Positions 29,048 through 36,866 of a DNA stretch of 64,000 bases are shown here, in pieces. Position 1 is the first letter of the stretch; each line of letters starts with the position of its first letter. Origin of the DNA: Paenibacillus dendritiformis (GTDB lineage: Bacteria > Bacillota > Bacilli > Paenibacillales > Paenibacillaceae). A model generated the notes under the pieces. It saw nothing but the letters and a program-made list of their open reading frames with translations. It was not told the DNA's origin and did not search any database. The position numbers were made by a program, and so were the translations under genes. The stretch spans positions 857,001 through 921,000 of the forward strand of contig NZ_OX216966.1 of assembly GCF_945605565.1 (NCBI RefSeq), in the 5' to 3' direction.

Positions 29048-29110
29048 TTCACATATTGAAAAGGGTATCATTTTACACAATGGAACTTTTTTCAATATGT
29101 GAATTTTTTT
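29048..29110 (+). promoter_or_regulatory. Terminator-like hairpin inside the cold-shock gene leader
   Basis: A perfect 15-bp AU-rich stem TTCACATATTGAAAA / TTTTCAATATGTGAA with a 26-nt loop is followed by seven T residues. It lies downstream of the promoter and 53 bases before the start codon, so it must be passed to express the gene; attenuation or temperature-dependent folding is plausible. Confidence 0.75.
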
Positions 29111-29162
29111 ATATCTGATGTAAAAAATGGATCATATTCATTTAATTTTTGGAGGTTTATCC

Positions 29163-29363
29163 ATGCAAACAGGTACAGTAAAATGGTTTAACGCAGAAAA
29201 AGGCTTCGGCTTCATCGAAGTCGAAGGCGGCAGTGACGTATTCGTACACTTCAGCGCAATCAATGGTGACGGCTTCAAGTCCTTGGACGAAGGCCAACGC
29301 GTACAATTCGATGTGGTACAAGGCAACCGCGGACCACAAGCGGAAAACGTAACCAAGCTGTAA
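29163..29363 (+). CDS. csp: Cold-shock protein (CspA/CspB family)
   Basis: Single-stranded RNA/DNA-binding OB-fold protein acting as RNA chaperone. ATG 29163 follows TTGGAGG; 66 residues, the family norm. RNP1 is KGFGFIEV and RNP2 is VFVHFSAI. Expressed from a strong promoter through a long structured leader and followed by its own terminator and by ydjO, another cold-inducible gene in B. subtilis. Confidence 0.97.
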   Translation: MQTGTVKWFNAEKGFGFIEVEGGSDVFVHFSAINGDGFKSLDEGQRVQFDVVQGNRGPQAENVTKL

Positions 29364-29377
29364 GTAAAAGCCAAGCC

Positions 29378-29418
29378 GGACTGCTCTGAACGTACGTGAG
29401 GGGCAGTTCTTTCTTTTG
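29378..29418 (+). terminator. Terminator after csp
   Basis: GGACTGCTCT / GGGGCAGTTC (10 bp with G-T pairs), 12-nt loop, then TTTCTTTT. Confidence 0.7.
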
Positions 29419-29447
29419 GTCCGATTATCAAAAGGAGGGGTATCAAG

Positions 29448-29669
29448 ATGAATTATCGCAAGAAGCCAGTAGAGGAAATTCCGGTGGAGAACACGGCAAT
29501 CTGGTCGTGCACGAATGAGGACTGCAACGGCTGGATGCGGGACAATTTTGCCTTCGATCTGGAGCCGACTTGTCCGATGTGCTCCTCTGCCATGGCACGT
29601 GATATGAAAATGCTGCCTTTGCTTGTCAATACGAACGGCGATTCGAAAGCCAAGAGGTCAGACGAATAG
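29448..29669 (+). CDS. ydjO: YdjO-like small zinc-ribbon protein
   Basis: 73 residues with two Cys pairs (CTNEDC at 20-25 and CPMC at 42-45) that can form a zinc ribbon; WMRDNFAF between them is typical of YdjO, a cold-inducible protein of unknown function. ATG 29448 follows AAAGGAGGGGT. Its place directly after a cold-shock gene supports a shared role. Confidence 0.85.
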   Translation: MNYRKKPVEEIPVENTAIWSCTNEDCNGWMRDNFAFDLEPTCPMCSSAMARDMKMLPLLVNTNGDSKAKRSDE

Positions 29670-29784
29670 CCGCGGGCTATCCTCCTCTGTCATATCAAGG
29701 AGCTGACCGATGGTGAGCTTCTTGTACAGCAGGGGATGGTTCCTTTGTTGATGAATCGGAATTAGATGCAGTTGCAGGTTATAT

Positions 29785-29819
29785 GCGAGGGCCTTCCGCT
29801 TTATGCGGTTGGCCCTTGC
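29785..29819. terminator. Hairpin after ydjO
   Basis: GCGAGGGCC / GGCCCTTGC outer stem with an inner CCGC/GCGG stem; no T-run. It lies in the 375-base stretch 29670-30044, which otherwise contains only the mgtC promoter. Confidence 0.5.
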
Positions 29820-29970
29820 TGCGTTATGTTGAAGTGTTCTTGATTCGCCCCCGGGGTCCTCTCAATTGCGTCTGTGTGGCTTGAATTGTCTGTTCGCCAG
29901 AGCCATGAGATGATTGGGTATTGGATATTCTATTCTTATGGGCACCCACCTTCCCGAGTTATGAAAACGA

Positions 29971-29999
29971 TTAATCGGCCGGCATACATATGGTATAAT
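29971..29999 (+). promoter_or_regulatory. mgtC-type gene promoter (extended -10)
   Basis: TTAATC (29971-29976), 17-bp spacer, TATAAT (29994-29999) preceded by TGG, an extended -10. Confidence 0.7.
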
Positions 30000-30044
30000 A
30001 TACATATTGTTATTGTTGGGAGAGGAAGGGCTAGGTGATGGCAA

Positions 30045-30860
30045 ATGACTCCTGCGGATATTTCTCTGGTTCATGTGGTGCTCCGCATGGTGCTGGCCGT
30101 CGTGTTGGGCGGCTTCATCGGGCTGGAGCGTGAGAAGCGAAGCCAGGCTGCCGGACTGCGGACGCATATGCTGGTTAGTCTCGGGTCGGCGCTTGTCATG
30201 CTGATCTCGGTGTACGGATTTCCCGTTCTCGATGGGCGCGGCAAGGCGCAGGTTGATGTGGCCCGGATTGCGGCTCAGGTGGTCAGCGGGGTCGGGTTCC
30301 TCGGAGCGGGTACGATTATTCGGAACGGCACAAGCGTCAAAGGGCTGACGACGGCCGCTTCGCTGTGGGTCTCGGCTGCGATCGGGCTGGCTTGCGGTTC
30401 GGGCTTCATTACGGCGGCGCTGCTCGGCTGCGGGTTATCTCTGGTCGCGCTGTGGGTGTTGAATCAATATGATATCAAAAACCGGGTCGCCCACCGTCTT
30501 CATCTGTTGGAGATTATCGCTGACGAACGGGAAGGCTGGCTGACCGCGATGACGAAGGAAGTCGAGGCGCAGGGCATGTCGGTGCGCAGCTTCCGCATGC
30601 ATGCCGTCTCGACCGCACGGAGCAAGAGCTGGACCCGATGGCTGCAGCCGGAACGGGAAGAAGCAAGCGCTTCCGAAGAGCTCGATGATGCGGAAGGAAG
30701 AGATGAGGATGAGCAAGAACCTGCGGATGTGGCGGCGGGTTGCGGTCGTTATGTGCGAATCGAGCTAAAGGTGTTGGCCGAGGACATGAAGTCGATCGCC
30801 GCGTGCTCGGAGCTGCTTCTCGCCAAGGAAGGCGTTCGGGATGTGCGGCTCGTGTCTTGA
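30045..30860 (+). CDS. mgtC: MgtC/SapB-family membrane protein
   Basis: Inner-membrane protein linked in other bacteria to growth at low magnesium and to ATP homeostasis. 271 residues: five hydrophobic helices (residues 8-145) with the family motifs GGFIGLEREKRSQAAGLRTH and GVGFLGAGTI, followed by a soluble C-terminal domain containing an acidic stretch (EEASASEELDDAEGRDEDEQ, about 214-233). No M-box riboswitch is seen in the 45 bases between promoter and gene. Confidence 0.9.
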   Translation: MTPADISLVHVVLRMVLAVVLGGFIGLEREKRSQAAGLRTHMLVSLGSALVMLISVYGFPVLDGRGKAQVDVARIAAQVVSGVGFLGAGTIIRNGTSVKGLTTAASLWVSAAIGLACGSGFITAALLGCGLSLVALWVLNQYDIKNRVAHRLHLLEIIADEREGWLTAMTKEVEAQGMSVRSFRMHAVSTARSKSWTRWLQPEREEASASEELDDAEGRDEDEQEPADVAAGCGRYVRIELKVLAEDMKSIAACSELLLAKEGVRDVRLVS

Positions 30861-31081
30861 ATGCGTTTAGGTTCGCATGGGGAGTATCGTTGTTTTACGA
30901 GTGTGGAAGTTCGGTAATGGCGGCGGTATCGGCTTGAGTCGGACGGGGTTTTTTTGATACAATATAAGTCTAGTCCGATTGCTGTCTTGCCGGTATCAGC
31001 GCCTTCCTGATGGAATGGGTGCGACCGGACGGGATTAGGGATTGGGCACTCATTACTGTCGTGCGTTGGAGGTCGTCGATC

Positions 31082-31555
31082 ATGGGGAAAAAGACCGATG
31101 GCAAGGTATTGGCTCAAAATAAAAAGGCGTCCCATGATTATTTCATTGAGGACACCTATGAGGCCGGCATGGTGCTCACGGGAACGGAGATCAAGTCGCT
31201 GCGGCTGGGCAAGGCGAACATCGGAGATGCGTTCGCTACGATTCGGAACGGCGAAGTGTTCGTGCATAATATGCACATCAGCCCATTCGAGCAGGGCAAC
31301 CGGTTCAATCCGGGGGATCCGACCCGGGCGCGCAAGCTGCTGCTTCATAAGGAGCAGATCAGCAAGCTGATCGGCTTGACGAAGCAGGAAGGCTATACGC
31401 TGGTGCCGCTTAAAATTTATGTGCGCAACGGCTATGCGAAGCTGCTGATTGGCCTTGGACGCGGGAAGAAGAATTACGACAAGCGTGAATCGGCCGCCAA
31501 GCGCGATGCGCAGCGCGAGATTCAGCGGGCCCTGCGGGAGAAGCAGAAGTATTGA
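31082..31555 (+). CDS. smpB: SsrA-binding protein SmpB
   Basis: RNA-binding partner of tmRNA, delivering it to stalled ribosomes for trans-translation. ATG 31082 ([20 protein letters not shown]) follows GGAGGTC at 7 bases; 157 residues. OB-fold motifs [15 protein letters not shown] and [12 protein letters not shown], and the basic tail [18 protein letters not shown] that enters the mRNA channel. It sits 218 bases upstream of ssrA on the same strand. Confidence 0.97.
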   Translation: MGKKTDGKVLAQNKKASHDYFIEDTYEAGMVLTGTEIKSLRLGKANIGDAFATIRNGEVFVHNMHISPFEQGNRFNPGDPTRARKLLLHKEQISKLIGLTKQEGYTLVPLKIYVRNGYAKLLIGLGRGKKNYDKRESAAKRDAQREIQRALREKQKY

Positions 31556-31632
31556 GCGGTGTCGGCAGGATGGACACTATCCAGTCTTCTCCCTCCTTGG
31601 CAAGAAGTGAATACACATTGTGGCCTGATTTA

Positions 31633-31641
31633 TGGTATACT
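31633..31641 (+). promoter_or_regulatory. Candidate ssrA promoter
   Basis: Extended -10 TGGTATACT (31633-31641) without a clear -35. A transcript from here would carry about 125 extra 5' nucleotides, to be removed by RNase P at the mature tmRNA end. Confidence 0.5.
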
Positions 31642-31773
31642 AAATGCATCGGCCGTATCGGCTTCAGGTGGAGCTGGCCGGACGATGGAATGCAATGCAC
31701 CGATGTCTCGACATCTTAATCCGAGACGGACTACCCCTTGGGGTGAAGCCTAACTCTGCTTCGCTTCGATTAT

Positions 31774-32140
31774 GGGGGCGTTCTTGGATTCGACGGGGAT
31801 AGTTCGAGCATGGGTAGCGGGTAGTGGGGACGCGTCCGCTTCATCAACGCTAACGCCAAATTTAAACGGCAAACAACAAACTTCTTACGCTTTAGCAGCT
31901 TAATAACCTGCTAGCGTGCTTCTACCCTGCATCGCCCATGTGCCGGGATAGGGGCTCAACTTCAGTGGGATACGCCGCGTAGTCTCCGCCTGGGGCTAAC
32001 GGAAGAAGACAATCAGGCTGACCTGTGAGAAAGCCGGTTACAGGGCGTTCCCGCAGGTGACATCAAAACTGTGACTACACCCGTAGAAGCCTGTGTGGCG
32101 TTATCTTCGGACAGGGGTTCGAATCCCCTCGCCTCCACCA
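31774..32140 (+). ncRNA. ssrA: tmRNA (trans-translation RNA)
   Basis: The 5' end GGGGGCG pairs with CGCCTCC of the 3' end, which carries an encoded CCA (32138-32140). The T-arm GGGTTCGAATCCC is at 32115-32127. The tag frame starts at GGC 31868 and stops at TAA 31901-31903, encoding GKQQTSYALAA (with the tRNA-borne Ala, AGKQQTSYALAA), ending in the ClpXP degron ALAA. 367 nt is a normal length. An intrinsic terminator follows 5 bases later. Degenerate copies of its 3' third are found at 36491, 38588 and 39701. Confidence 0.97.
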
Positions 32141-32145
32141 TCAGG

Positions 32146-32174
32146 AAAGCCGACCGCGTGAGGTCGGCTTTTTT
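32146..32174 (+). terminator. ssrA terminator
   Basis: AAAGCCGACC / GGTCGGCTTT, 6-nt loop, followed by T residues and GCG. Diverged copies of this same hairpin accompany the tmRNA 3'-end duplications at 36520 and 39741. Confidence 0.93.
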
Positions 32175-32358
32175 GCGTCTATGTAAGGGAGGAGAAACAG
32201 CCAAGCCCGTAGAGACAGGGGGCGAGCGCGCATAGGGGGCTGTCGCTCCATGGAACAGCATTAACGGACAAGCACGTCGTTTGAATAGCATTTTCCGGAA
32301 GTGAGCCCATTTTTTCTTGGCGTGTTTTCTTTGTTTTTTTGGCCAACTTAGGTCTCCC

Positions 32359-32386
32359 TTGACATCGCTGAAATACATGCTACTAT
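32359..32386 (+). promoter_or_regulatory. Promoter of the TetR/ABC cassette
   Basis: TTGACA (32359-32364), 16-bp spacer, TACTAT (32381-32386), followed by ACAGACAGATAGTCGGTCGG, an imperfect repeat of the GTCGG/GACAG type that could be the TetR operator. The rest of 32175-32358 shows nothing recognisable. Confidence 0.6.
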
Positions 32387-32428
32387 TATACAGACAGATA
32401 GTCGGTCGGTTAGTAAGGAGGTACAAAA

Positions 32429-33067
32429 ATGAGAGTTGTAAAACAAGCGGAGGAACGCAGGAACGAAATACTTGACGCGGCGGATGAGCTTTTCGGTCAG
32501 AAGGGCTTTGATGGCACAAGTACTAACGATATTCTCGAAAAGGTCGGAATTGCGCGGGGAACCTTGTATCATCACTTCAAGTCGAAGGAGGATATTATGG
32601 ACGCGCTGATTGAGCGGTATAGTGTCCGTCTTTTAGGTGCGGCGCAGGAAATTGCCGCAGACAAGAGCATCCCCGTCGTCGACCGCATTATCCGCGTTGT
32701 TATGGCACTGAACATAAGCGGCGGAAGCAGCAGTAAGGAAATTATGGAGCACATTCATAAGCCGCAGAATGCACTTATGCATCAGAAAATACAAAGGGTC
32801 ATCATCAACGGCGTTCCGCCCATACTGACAGAAATCATCCGCGAGGGCATTGAGCAGGGAATGTTCAACACACCGTTTCCGTATGAGTGCATGGAAATGG
32901 TTGTGACCTATGCGAATACAGTTTTTGATGACGATATGGTTCAAATGACGAACGAAGAGCGTGCTTCACGCATGCAGGCGTTTGTTTTCAACACAGAAAG
33001 GCTGCTCGGTGCCCAAAGCGGAAGTCTTATGCACGTTATGCAGATGTTTGGCGACCGAAATGGATGA
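32429..33067 (+). CDS. TetR/AcrR-family regulator
   Basis: 212 residues; the N-terminal TetR helix-turn-helix (DILEKVGIARGTLYHHFKSK, about residues 33-52) and an all-helical ligand domain. ATG 32429 follows TAAGGAGG. It opens a cassette with a decayed MFS gene and an FtsX-type ABC transporter. GC content and codon choice (many AAA, TTT, ATA-like codons) are lower in GC than the flanking chromosome, suggesting transfer from a clostridial donor. Confidence 0.9.
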   Translation: MRVVKQAEERRNEILDAADELFGQKGFDGTSTNDILEKVGIARGTLYHHFKSKEDIMDALIERYSVRLLGAAQEIAADKSIPVVDRIIRVVMALNISGGSSSKEIMEHIHKPQNALMHQKIQRVIINGVPPILTEIIREGIEQGMFNTPFPYECMEMVVTYANTVFDDDMVQMTNEERASRMQAFVFNTERLLGAQSGSLMHVMQMFGDRNG

Positions 33068-33071
33068 AGAA

Positions 33072-33253
33072 ATGAATAATTCAACAAAGCCATTCAGAAA
33101 TTTCTACTTTTGTGGTCGGGACAGTTTATTTCAGCAATAGGAAGCGGGCTTACGTCGTTCGGGCTGGGGATTTGCGTTTTCCAGCAGACAGGAAAGGCAT
33201 CGGCCATGGCACTTGTAACTGAAATCGGTAAAAAAGCTCCAAGACAGAGGTGA
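33072..33253 (+). pseudogene. MFS transporter N-terminal remnant
   Basis: After an ATG at 33072 (MNNS) a frame shift leads into a frame encoding NKAIQKFLLLWSGQFISAIG and GSGLTSFGLGICVFQQTGKA, the first transmembrane helix and loop of a major facilitator superfamily exporter, then stops at 33251-33253 after about 57 codons. The other 11 helices are missing. The deletion brings the ABC permease start within 4 bases of the remnant's stop. Confidence 0.8.
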
Positions 33254-33256
33254 CTT

Positions 33257-35575
33257 ATGTATTACAGGATAATCCGCAATGATATTTTAAAGAGCAAAGC
33301 AGTTACCCTGACTACAATGATATTTATCGCTGCCGCGGCTATGCTTGTTTCACTTGCGGCGATACTCGTCGTCAATCTTTCGGGCGCGCTGGATACGCTG
33401 ATGACACAAGCGAAAACTCCGCATTTTATGCAGATGCATTCGGGTGAACTTAATACTGCACGGCTTACATCTTTTGCGGAGCAAAATAGCAATGTCGACG
33501 AATTTCAGGTGCTTGAATTTCTTAACATGGACGGCGCTCGGATTATATTTGAAGATCGTTCGCTTGCGAATAGTGTTCAGGACAATGGGCTTAGCATACA
33601 GAGCGAGAAGTTCGATTATCTCCTTGGTCTTGACGGAAACGTCATAAACGTATCCGACGGCGAGCTTTATGTTCCGATAAGCTATATGAAGGACAACACC
33701 ACAAAGGTCGGTGACAAGGCCGTAATAAGCGGAAAGGAATTTACCGTTGCGGGTTTTCTCCGCGATTCGCAGATGAATTCCATGCTCTCCTCCTCAAAGA
33801 GATTTCTTGTAAGTAGAAATGATTACGCGGAACTAAAAAACCATGGAAATATAGAGTATCTGATTGAGTTTAGGTTAAAGGATTTATCGAAGCTCAGCGA
33901 ATTCGAAACGGCTTATGCTTCTGCGGGACTTGAAGCGAACGGGCCAACCATTACATATCCGCTTTTCAAAACGATTAACGCAGTTTCCGACGGGATGATG
34001 ATTGGGGTTGTCCTTCTTGTAAGCGTACTTGTCGTTACAATTGCATTTATGTGCATACGCTTTACGCTCCTTGCGAAAATCGAAGATGATTACCGCGAAA
34101 TTGGCGTTATGATGGCAATCGGGCTGCGGATCTCCGACATAAAGAAGATTTATCTTGCGAAGTACGCGGCGATTGCGGCGGCAGGCTGCATACTCGGTTT
34201 TGCACTTTCGTTTCTGTTCAAAGGCATGCTTCTTGAAAATATCCGGCTTTATATGGGTGAAAGCGAAAATTCTTCTTTTGCCTTGTTGTTCGGAATATTC
34301 GGCATACTGCTTGTATTCCTTGCAATCATTGCCTATGTAAGCGGAGTGCTGAGACGCTTTCGGAAAATATCTGCCGCCGAAGCAATCCGTTTTGGCACTT
34401 CACAGGAAAAAACCGCGGGCGCAAAGCGTTTTAACCTGAGCGGAAACAGGCTGTTTAACACGAATATTTTTCTCGGTGTCAAAGATGTTCTCGCAAGGAA
34501 AAAGCTTTATGCCACAATGCTTGCGGTGCTGGTGATTTCTGCATTTATCATAATTGTTCCGCAGAACCTGTACAACACGATATCCTCAAAAAACTTCATC
34601 AAATATATGGGGATAGGTAATAGCGATATACGCATAGACATTCAGCAGACCGGCAATATTTCTGAAAAAGCCACTGAAATTATAAAAACAATGAGCAGCG
34701 ACAGTGCCATTTCAAAGTATGCCGTGCTTACAACCAAAACATTCAAAGCAAAGACGGAGGACGGCTCGGAGGAAAGGTTAAAAATTGAGCTCGGCGACCA
34801 TTCCATATTCCCTGTAGAATATGCCGAGGGCAGAGCACCCGCCGCAGAAGACGAAATTGCGCTGTCGGCTATGAACGCCAATGAGCTGAGCACAAAGGTC
34901 GGCGAAATCATTACCTTGGTGATTGAGGGGAAGGAAAAAAATCTCACGGTAAGCGGCATTTATTCCGACATTACCAACGGAGGTAAAACCGCAAAGGCTG
35001 TTTTCACTGACAATTCGGCGGACATTATGTGGTACGTGATCTGTGCGGAGCTGTCAGATCCATCTCTTATTGACAGTAAGGTTTTGGAATATGCGGACAG
35101 GTTTGAGTATGCAAAGGTTTCGGACATTGATGAATATATGGCACAGACATATGGCTCAACAATAAGCTCCGTCGGGAAGGCCTCCAAATCTGCCATTGCT
35201 GTCGCGCTGATTATATCGGTATTGGTTACCTTGTTGTTTATGAAAATGCTTGTTGCAAAAGACAGATATTCCATTGCCGTCATGAAAGCGTTCGGTTTTA
35301 CCAATTGGGATATTCAGGTGCAGTATGTTTCCCGTTCGGTATTCGTGCTGATTGTCGGAATTGTTCTCGGCACGCTTCTGGCTAACACGCTCGGAGAGAT
35401 GCTTGCGGGCGCGGTGATCTCCTCCTTTGGAGCGTCGACGTTTCATTTTACAGTCAATCCGCTTGCTGCGTATCTGCTTAGTCCGCTGCTGATGATAGGC
35501 TCGGTACTTATCGCAACTATCATCGGGACATCGGGCGCGGGACAAGTCAAAATTTCCGAAAATATAAAGGAGTAG
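33257..35575 (+). CDS. FtsX/MacB-type ABC transporter permease
   Basis: 772 residues with the two-module FtsX layout of Gram-positive peptide-resistance exporters: transmembrane helix 1 (about 17-42), extracellular domain to about 240, helices at about 247-355, then a second unit with a helix at about 422-440, another extracellular domain, and three C-terminal helices. Start ATG follows AGAGGTGA. Partner ATPase is 3 bases downstream. Low-GC, AT-ending codons set it apart from the host. Such systems often export or sense antimicrobial peptides; the substrate is unknown. Confidence 0.88.
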   Translation: MYYRIIRNDILKSKAVTLTTMIFIAAAAMLVSLAAILVVNLSGALDTLMTQAKTPHFMQMHSGELNTARLTSFAEQNSNVDEFQVLEFLNMDGARIIFEDRSLANSVQDNGLSIQSEKFDYLLGLDGNVINVSDGELYVPISYMKDNTTKVGDKAVISGKEFTVAGFLRDSQMNSMLSSSKRFLVSRNDYAELKNHGNIEYLIEFRLKDLSKLSEFETAYASAGLEANGPTITYPLFKTINAVSDGMMIGVVLLVSVLVVTIAFMCIRFTLLAKIEDDYREIGVMMAIGLRISDIKKIYLAKYAAIAAAGCILGFALSFLFKGMLLENIRLYMGESENSSFALLFGIFGILLVFLAIIAYVSGVLRRFRKISAAEAIRFGTSQEKTAGAKRFNLSGNRLFNTNIFLGVKDVLARKKLYATMLAVLVISAFIIIVPQNLYNTISSKNFIKYMGIGNSDIRIDIQQTGNISEKATEIIKTMSSDSAISKYAVLTTKTFKAKTEDGSEERLKIELGDHSIFPVEYAEGRAPAAEDEIALSAMNANELSTKVGEIITLVIEGKEKNLTVSGIYSDITNGGKTAKAVFTDNSADIMWYVICAELSDPSLIDSKVLEYADRFEYAKVSDIDEYMAQTYGSTISSVGKASKSAIAVALIISVLVTLLFMKMLVAKDRYSIAVMKAFGFTNWDIQVQYVSRSVFVLIVGIVLGTLLANTLGEMLAGAVISSFGASTFHFTVNPLAAYLLSPLLMIGSVLIATIIGTSGAGQVKISENIKE

Positions 35576-35578
35576 ACA

Positions 35579-36337
35579 ATGAAGAGGATGATTATCGGTG
35601 ATCATATCGTAAAATCTTTCGGCGAGGGCGATGAAAAGCGCAATGTTCTCGACGGAGTGTCCGTTGAAATAAACGAGGGCGAGTTCGTTGCGGTGATGGG
35701 ACCTTCGGGCTCGGGGAAATCAACGCTGATGTTTGCACTGAGCGGGACGGATGGCGTTGATGGCGGAAAAGTCGTAGTTGACGGCAGGGATTTATCGAAG
35801 ATTGGGGAGAATGAGCTTTCCGATATACGCCGAACAAAAATGGGATTTGTGTTCCAACAACCGACGATGCTGAAAAATCTGAATATCCTCGACAACATCA
35901 TTCTTCCGTCCATGCGGGGCAACAGAAAAAACGCCGCAAAAATTACAGAAAAAGCAAGAGCGCTTATGAAAAGGACAGGCATTGCGGAGCTTGAAAAGCG
36001 CGACACTACACAGGTGTCGGGAGGTCAGCTTCAGCGTGCGGGAATATGCCGCGCGCTTATGAACAGCCCGAGAATTATATTCGGCGACGAGCCTACGGGC
36101 GCGCTCAACTCCCAATCCGCGCAGGAAATTATGGACCTATTTTCCGAAATCAACGCGGAGGGTACTGCGGTTATGCTTGTCACTCACGACGCCAAGGTTG
36201 CGGCGCGGACGGAGCGTATTATGTTTATGCGCGATGGAAAAATCGTAAGCGATCTGAAGCTTCCGAAATTCACCGGGACGGATATGGATGGCAGGATCGA
36301 GAAAGTAACGGCGAAAATGAGGGAAATCGGAATATGA
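35579..36337 (+). CDS. ABC transporter ATP-binding protein (LolD/MacB type)
   Basis: ATPase for the preceding permease. 252 residues; Walker A GPSGSGKST (about 40-48), Q-loop VFQQP, signature VSGGQLQRAGICRAL, Walker B IIFGDEPTGAL and switch His in VTHDAK. ATG 35579 follows AAAGGAG at the end of the permease gene; Met4 is an alternative start. Same atypical composition as the permease. Confidence 0.93.
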   Translation: MKRMIIGDHIVKSFGEGDEKRNVLDGVSVEINEGEFVAVMGPSGSGKSTLMFALSGTDGVDGGKVVVDGRDLSKIGENELSDIRRTKMGFVFQQPTMLKNLNILDNIILPSMRGNRKNAAKITEKARALMKRTGIAELEKRDTTQVSGGQLQRAGICRALMNSPRIIFGDEPTGALNSQSAQEIMDLFSEINAEGTAVMLVTHDAKVAARTERIMFMRDGKIVSDLKLPKFTGTDMDGRIEKVTAKMREIGI

Positions 36338-36456
36338 TTTGTTGTTTTGAAAAGCAAATGAAGGAACTGTTGTCGGTGCAGACGGTGAGACCCTATATCT
36401 TGCGAGTACTTCTCGAAGACGACCTTGAATCGGTCGCAGGAATGTTTCGTGCCTAG
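36334..36456 (+). CDS. Small ORF overlapping the ATPase stop (40 residues)
   Basis: ATG 36334 overlaps the ATPase stop as ATGA. It encodes MICCFEKQMKELLSVQTV... and ends at 36454-36456. No family is recognised. It may be the beginning of a gene truncated at the island junction, since the tmRNA-like fragment begins 35 bases later. Confidence 0.35.
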   Translation: MICCFEKQMKELLSVQTVRPYILRVLLEDDLESVAGMFRA

Positions 36457-36490
36457 TTGGAGTGATCTGGAGAATTTTTCTAAGGCGTGA

Positions 36491-36548
36491 CTCCTCGCCT
36501 CCGCCATTACCATCAGAAAAGCGACCGTGATAGGTCGTTTTTTTGCGT
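36491..36548 (+). repeat. Degenerate copy of ssrA 3' end and terminator (copy 1)
   Basis: CTCCTCGCCTCCGCCA followed by ATCAGAAAAGCGACC, a loop, GGTCGTTTTTTTGCG matches ssrA 32127-32175 (CCCTCGCCTCCACCA, ATCAGGAAAGCCGACC, GGTCGGCTTTTTTGCG) with a 5-base insertion and scattered changes. The hairpin plus T-run is preserved. It bounds the TetR/ABC cassette on the right, as the displaced attachment fragment of an ssrA-integrated element would. Confidence 0.85.
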
Positions 36549-36866
36549 GATAAGCCATTATGGGTGACATCATGAGGGTGAACGACTTTGGCGTGCTGCA
36601 GTTGGCTAATGACAAGGGGTAACCGCATCTGAGAAGCCGTGTATCAAAAAGTAGCAGCAAACGGGCACAGCCTTGAACCTCTATCTATGATTGCCATCTG
36701 GGAAAACCTGCGGCGTATAGTTTACTTATCGCAATTTGTCAAGATTGTTATAATAAGAGTATGTTTTTAGTTCTTTGTTTACCATCAGAGAAGGTAAATA
36801 TTCCAATCACCTTTGTATCCAGTGTCATTAATAGCTAGTCCAATAAAGAGAAAGCAGGTGAACAAA
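36549..36866. other. Decayed sequence between island scar and SWIM gene
   Basis: No intact gene. A plus-strand frame around 36633-36715 reads AVYQKVAANGHSL and PLSMIAIWENLRRI, which looks like the tail of a lost gene but is not assigned to a family. An AT-rich stretch at 36730-36790 may hold the promoter of the next gene. Confidence 0.4.
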
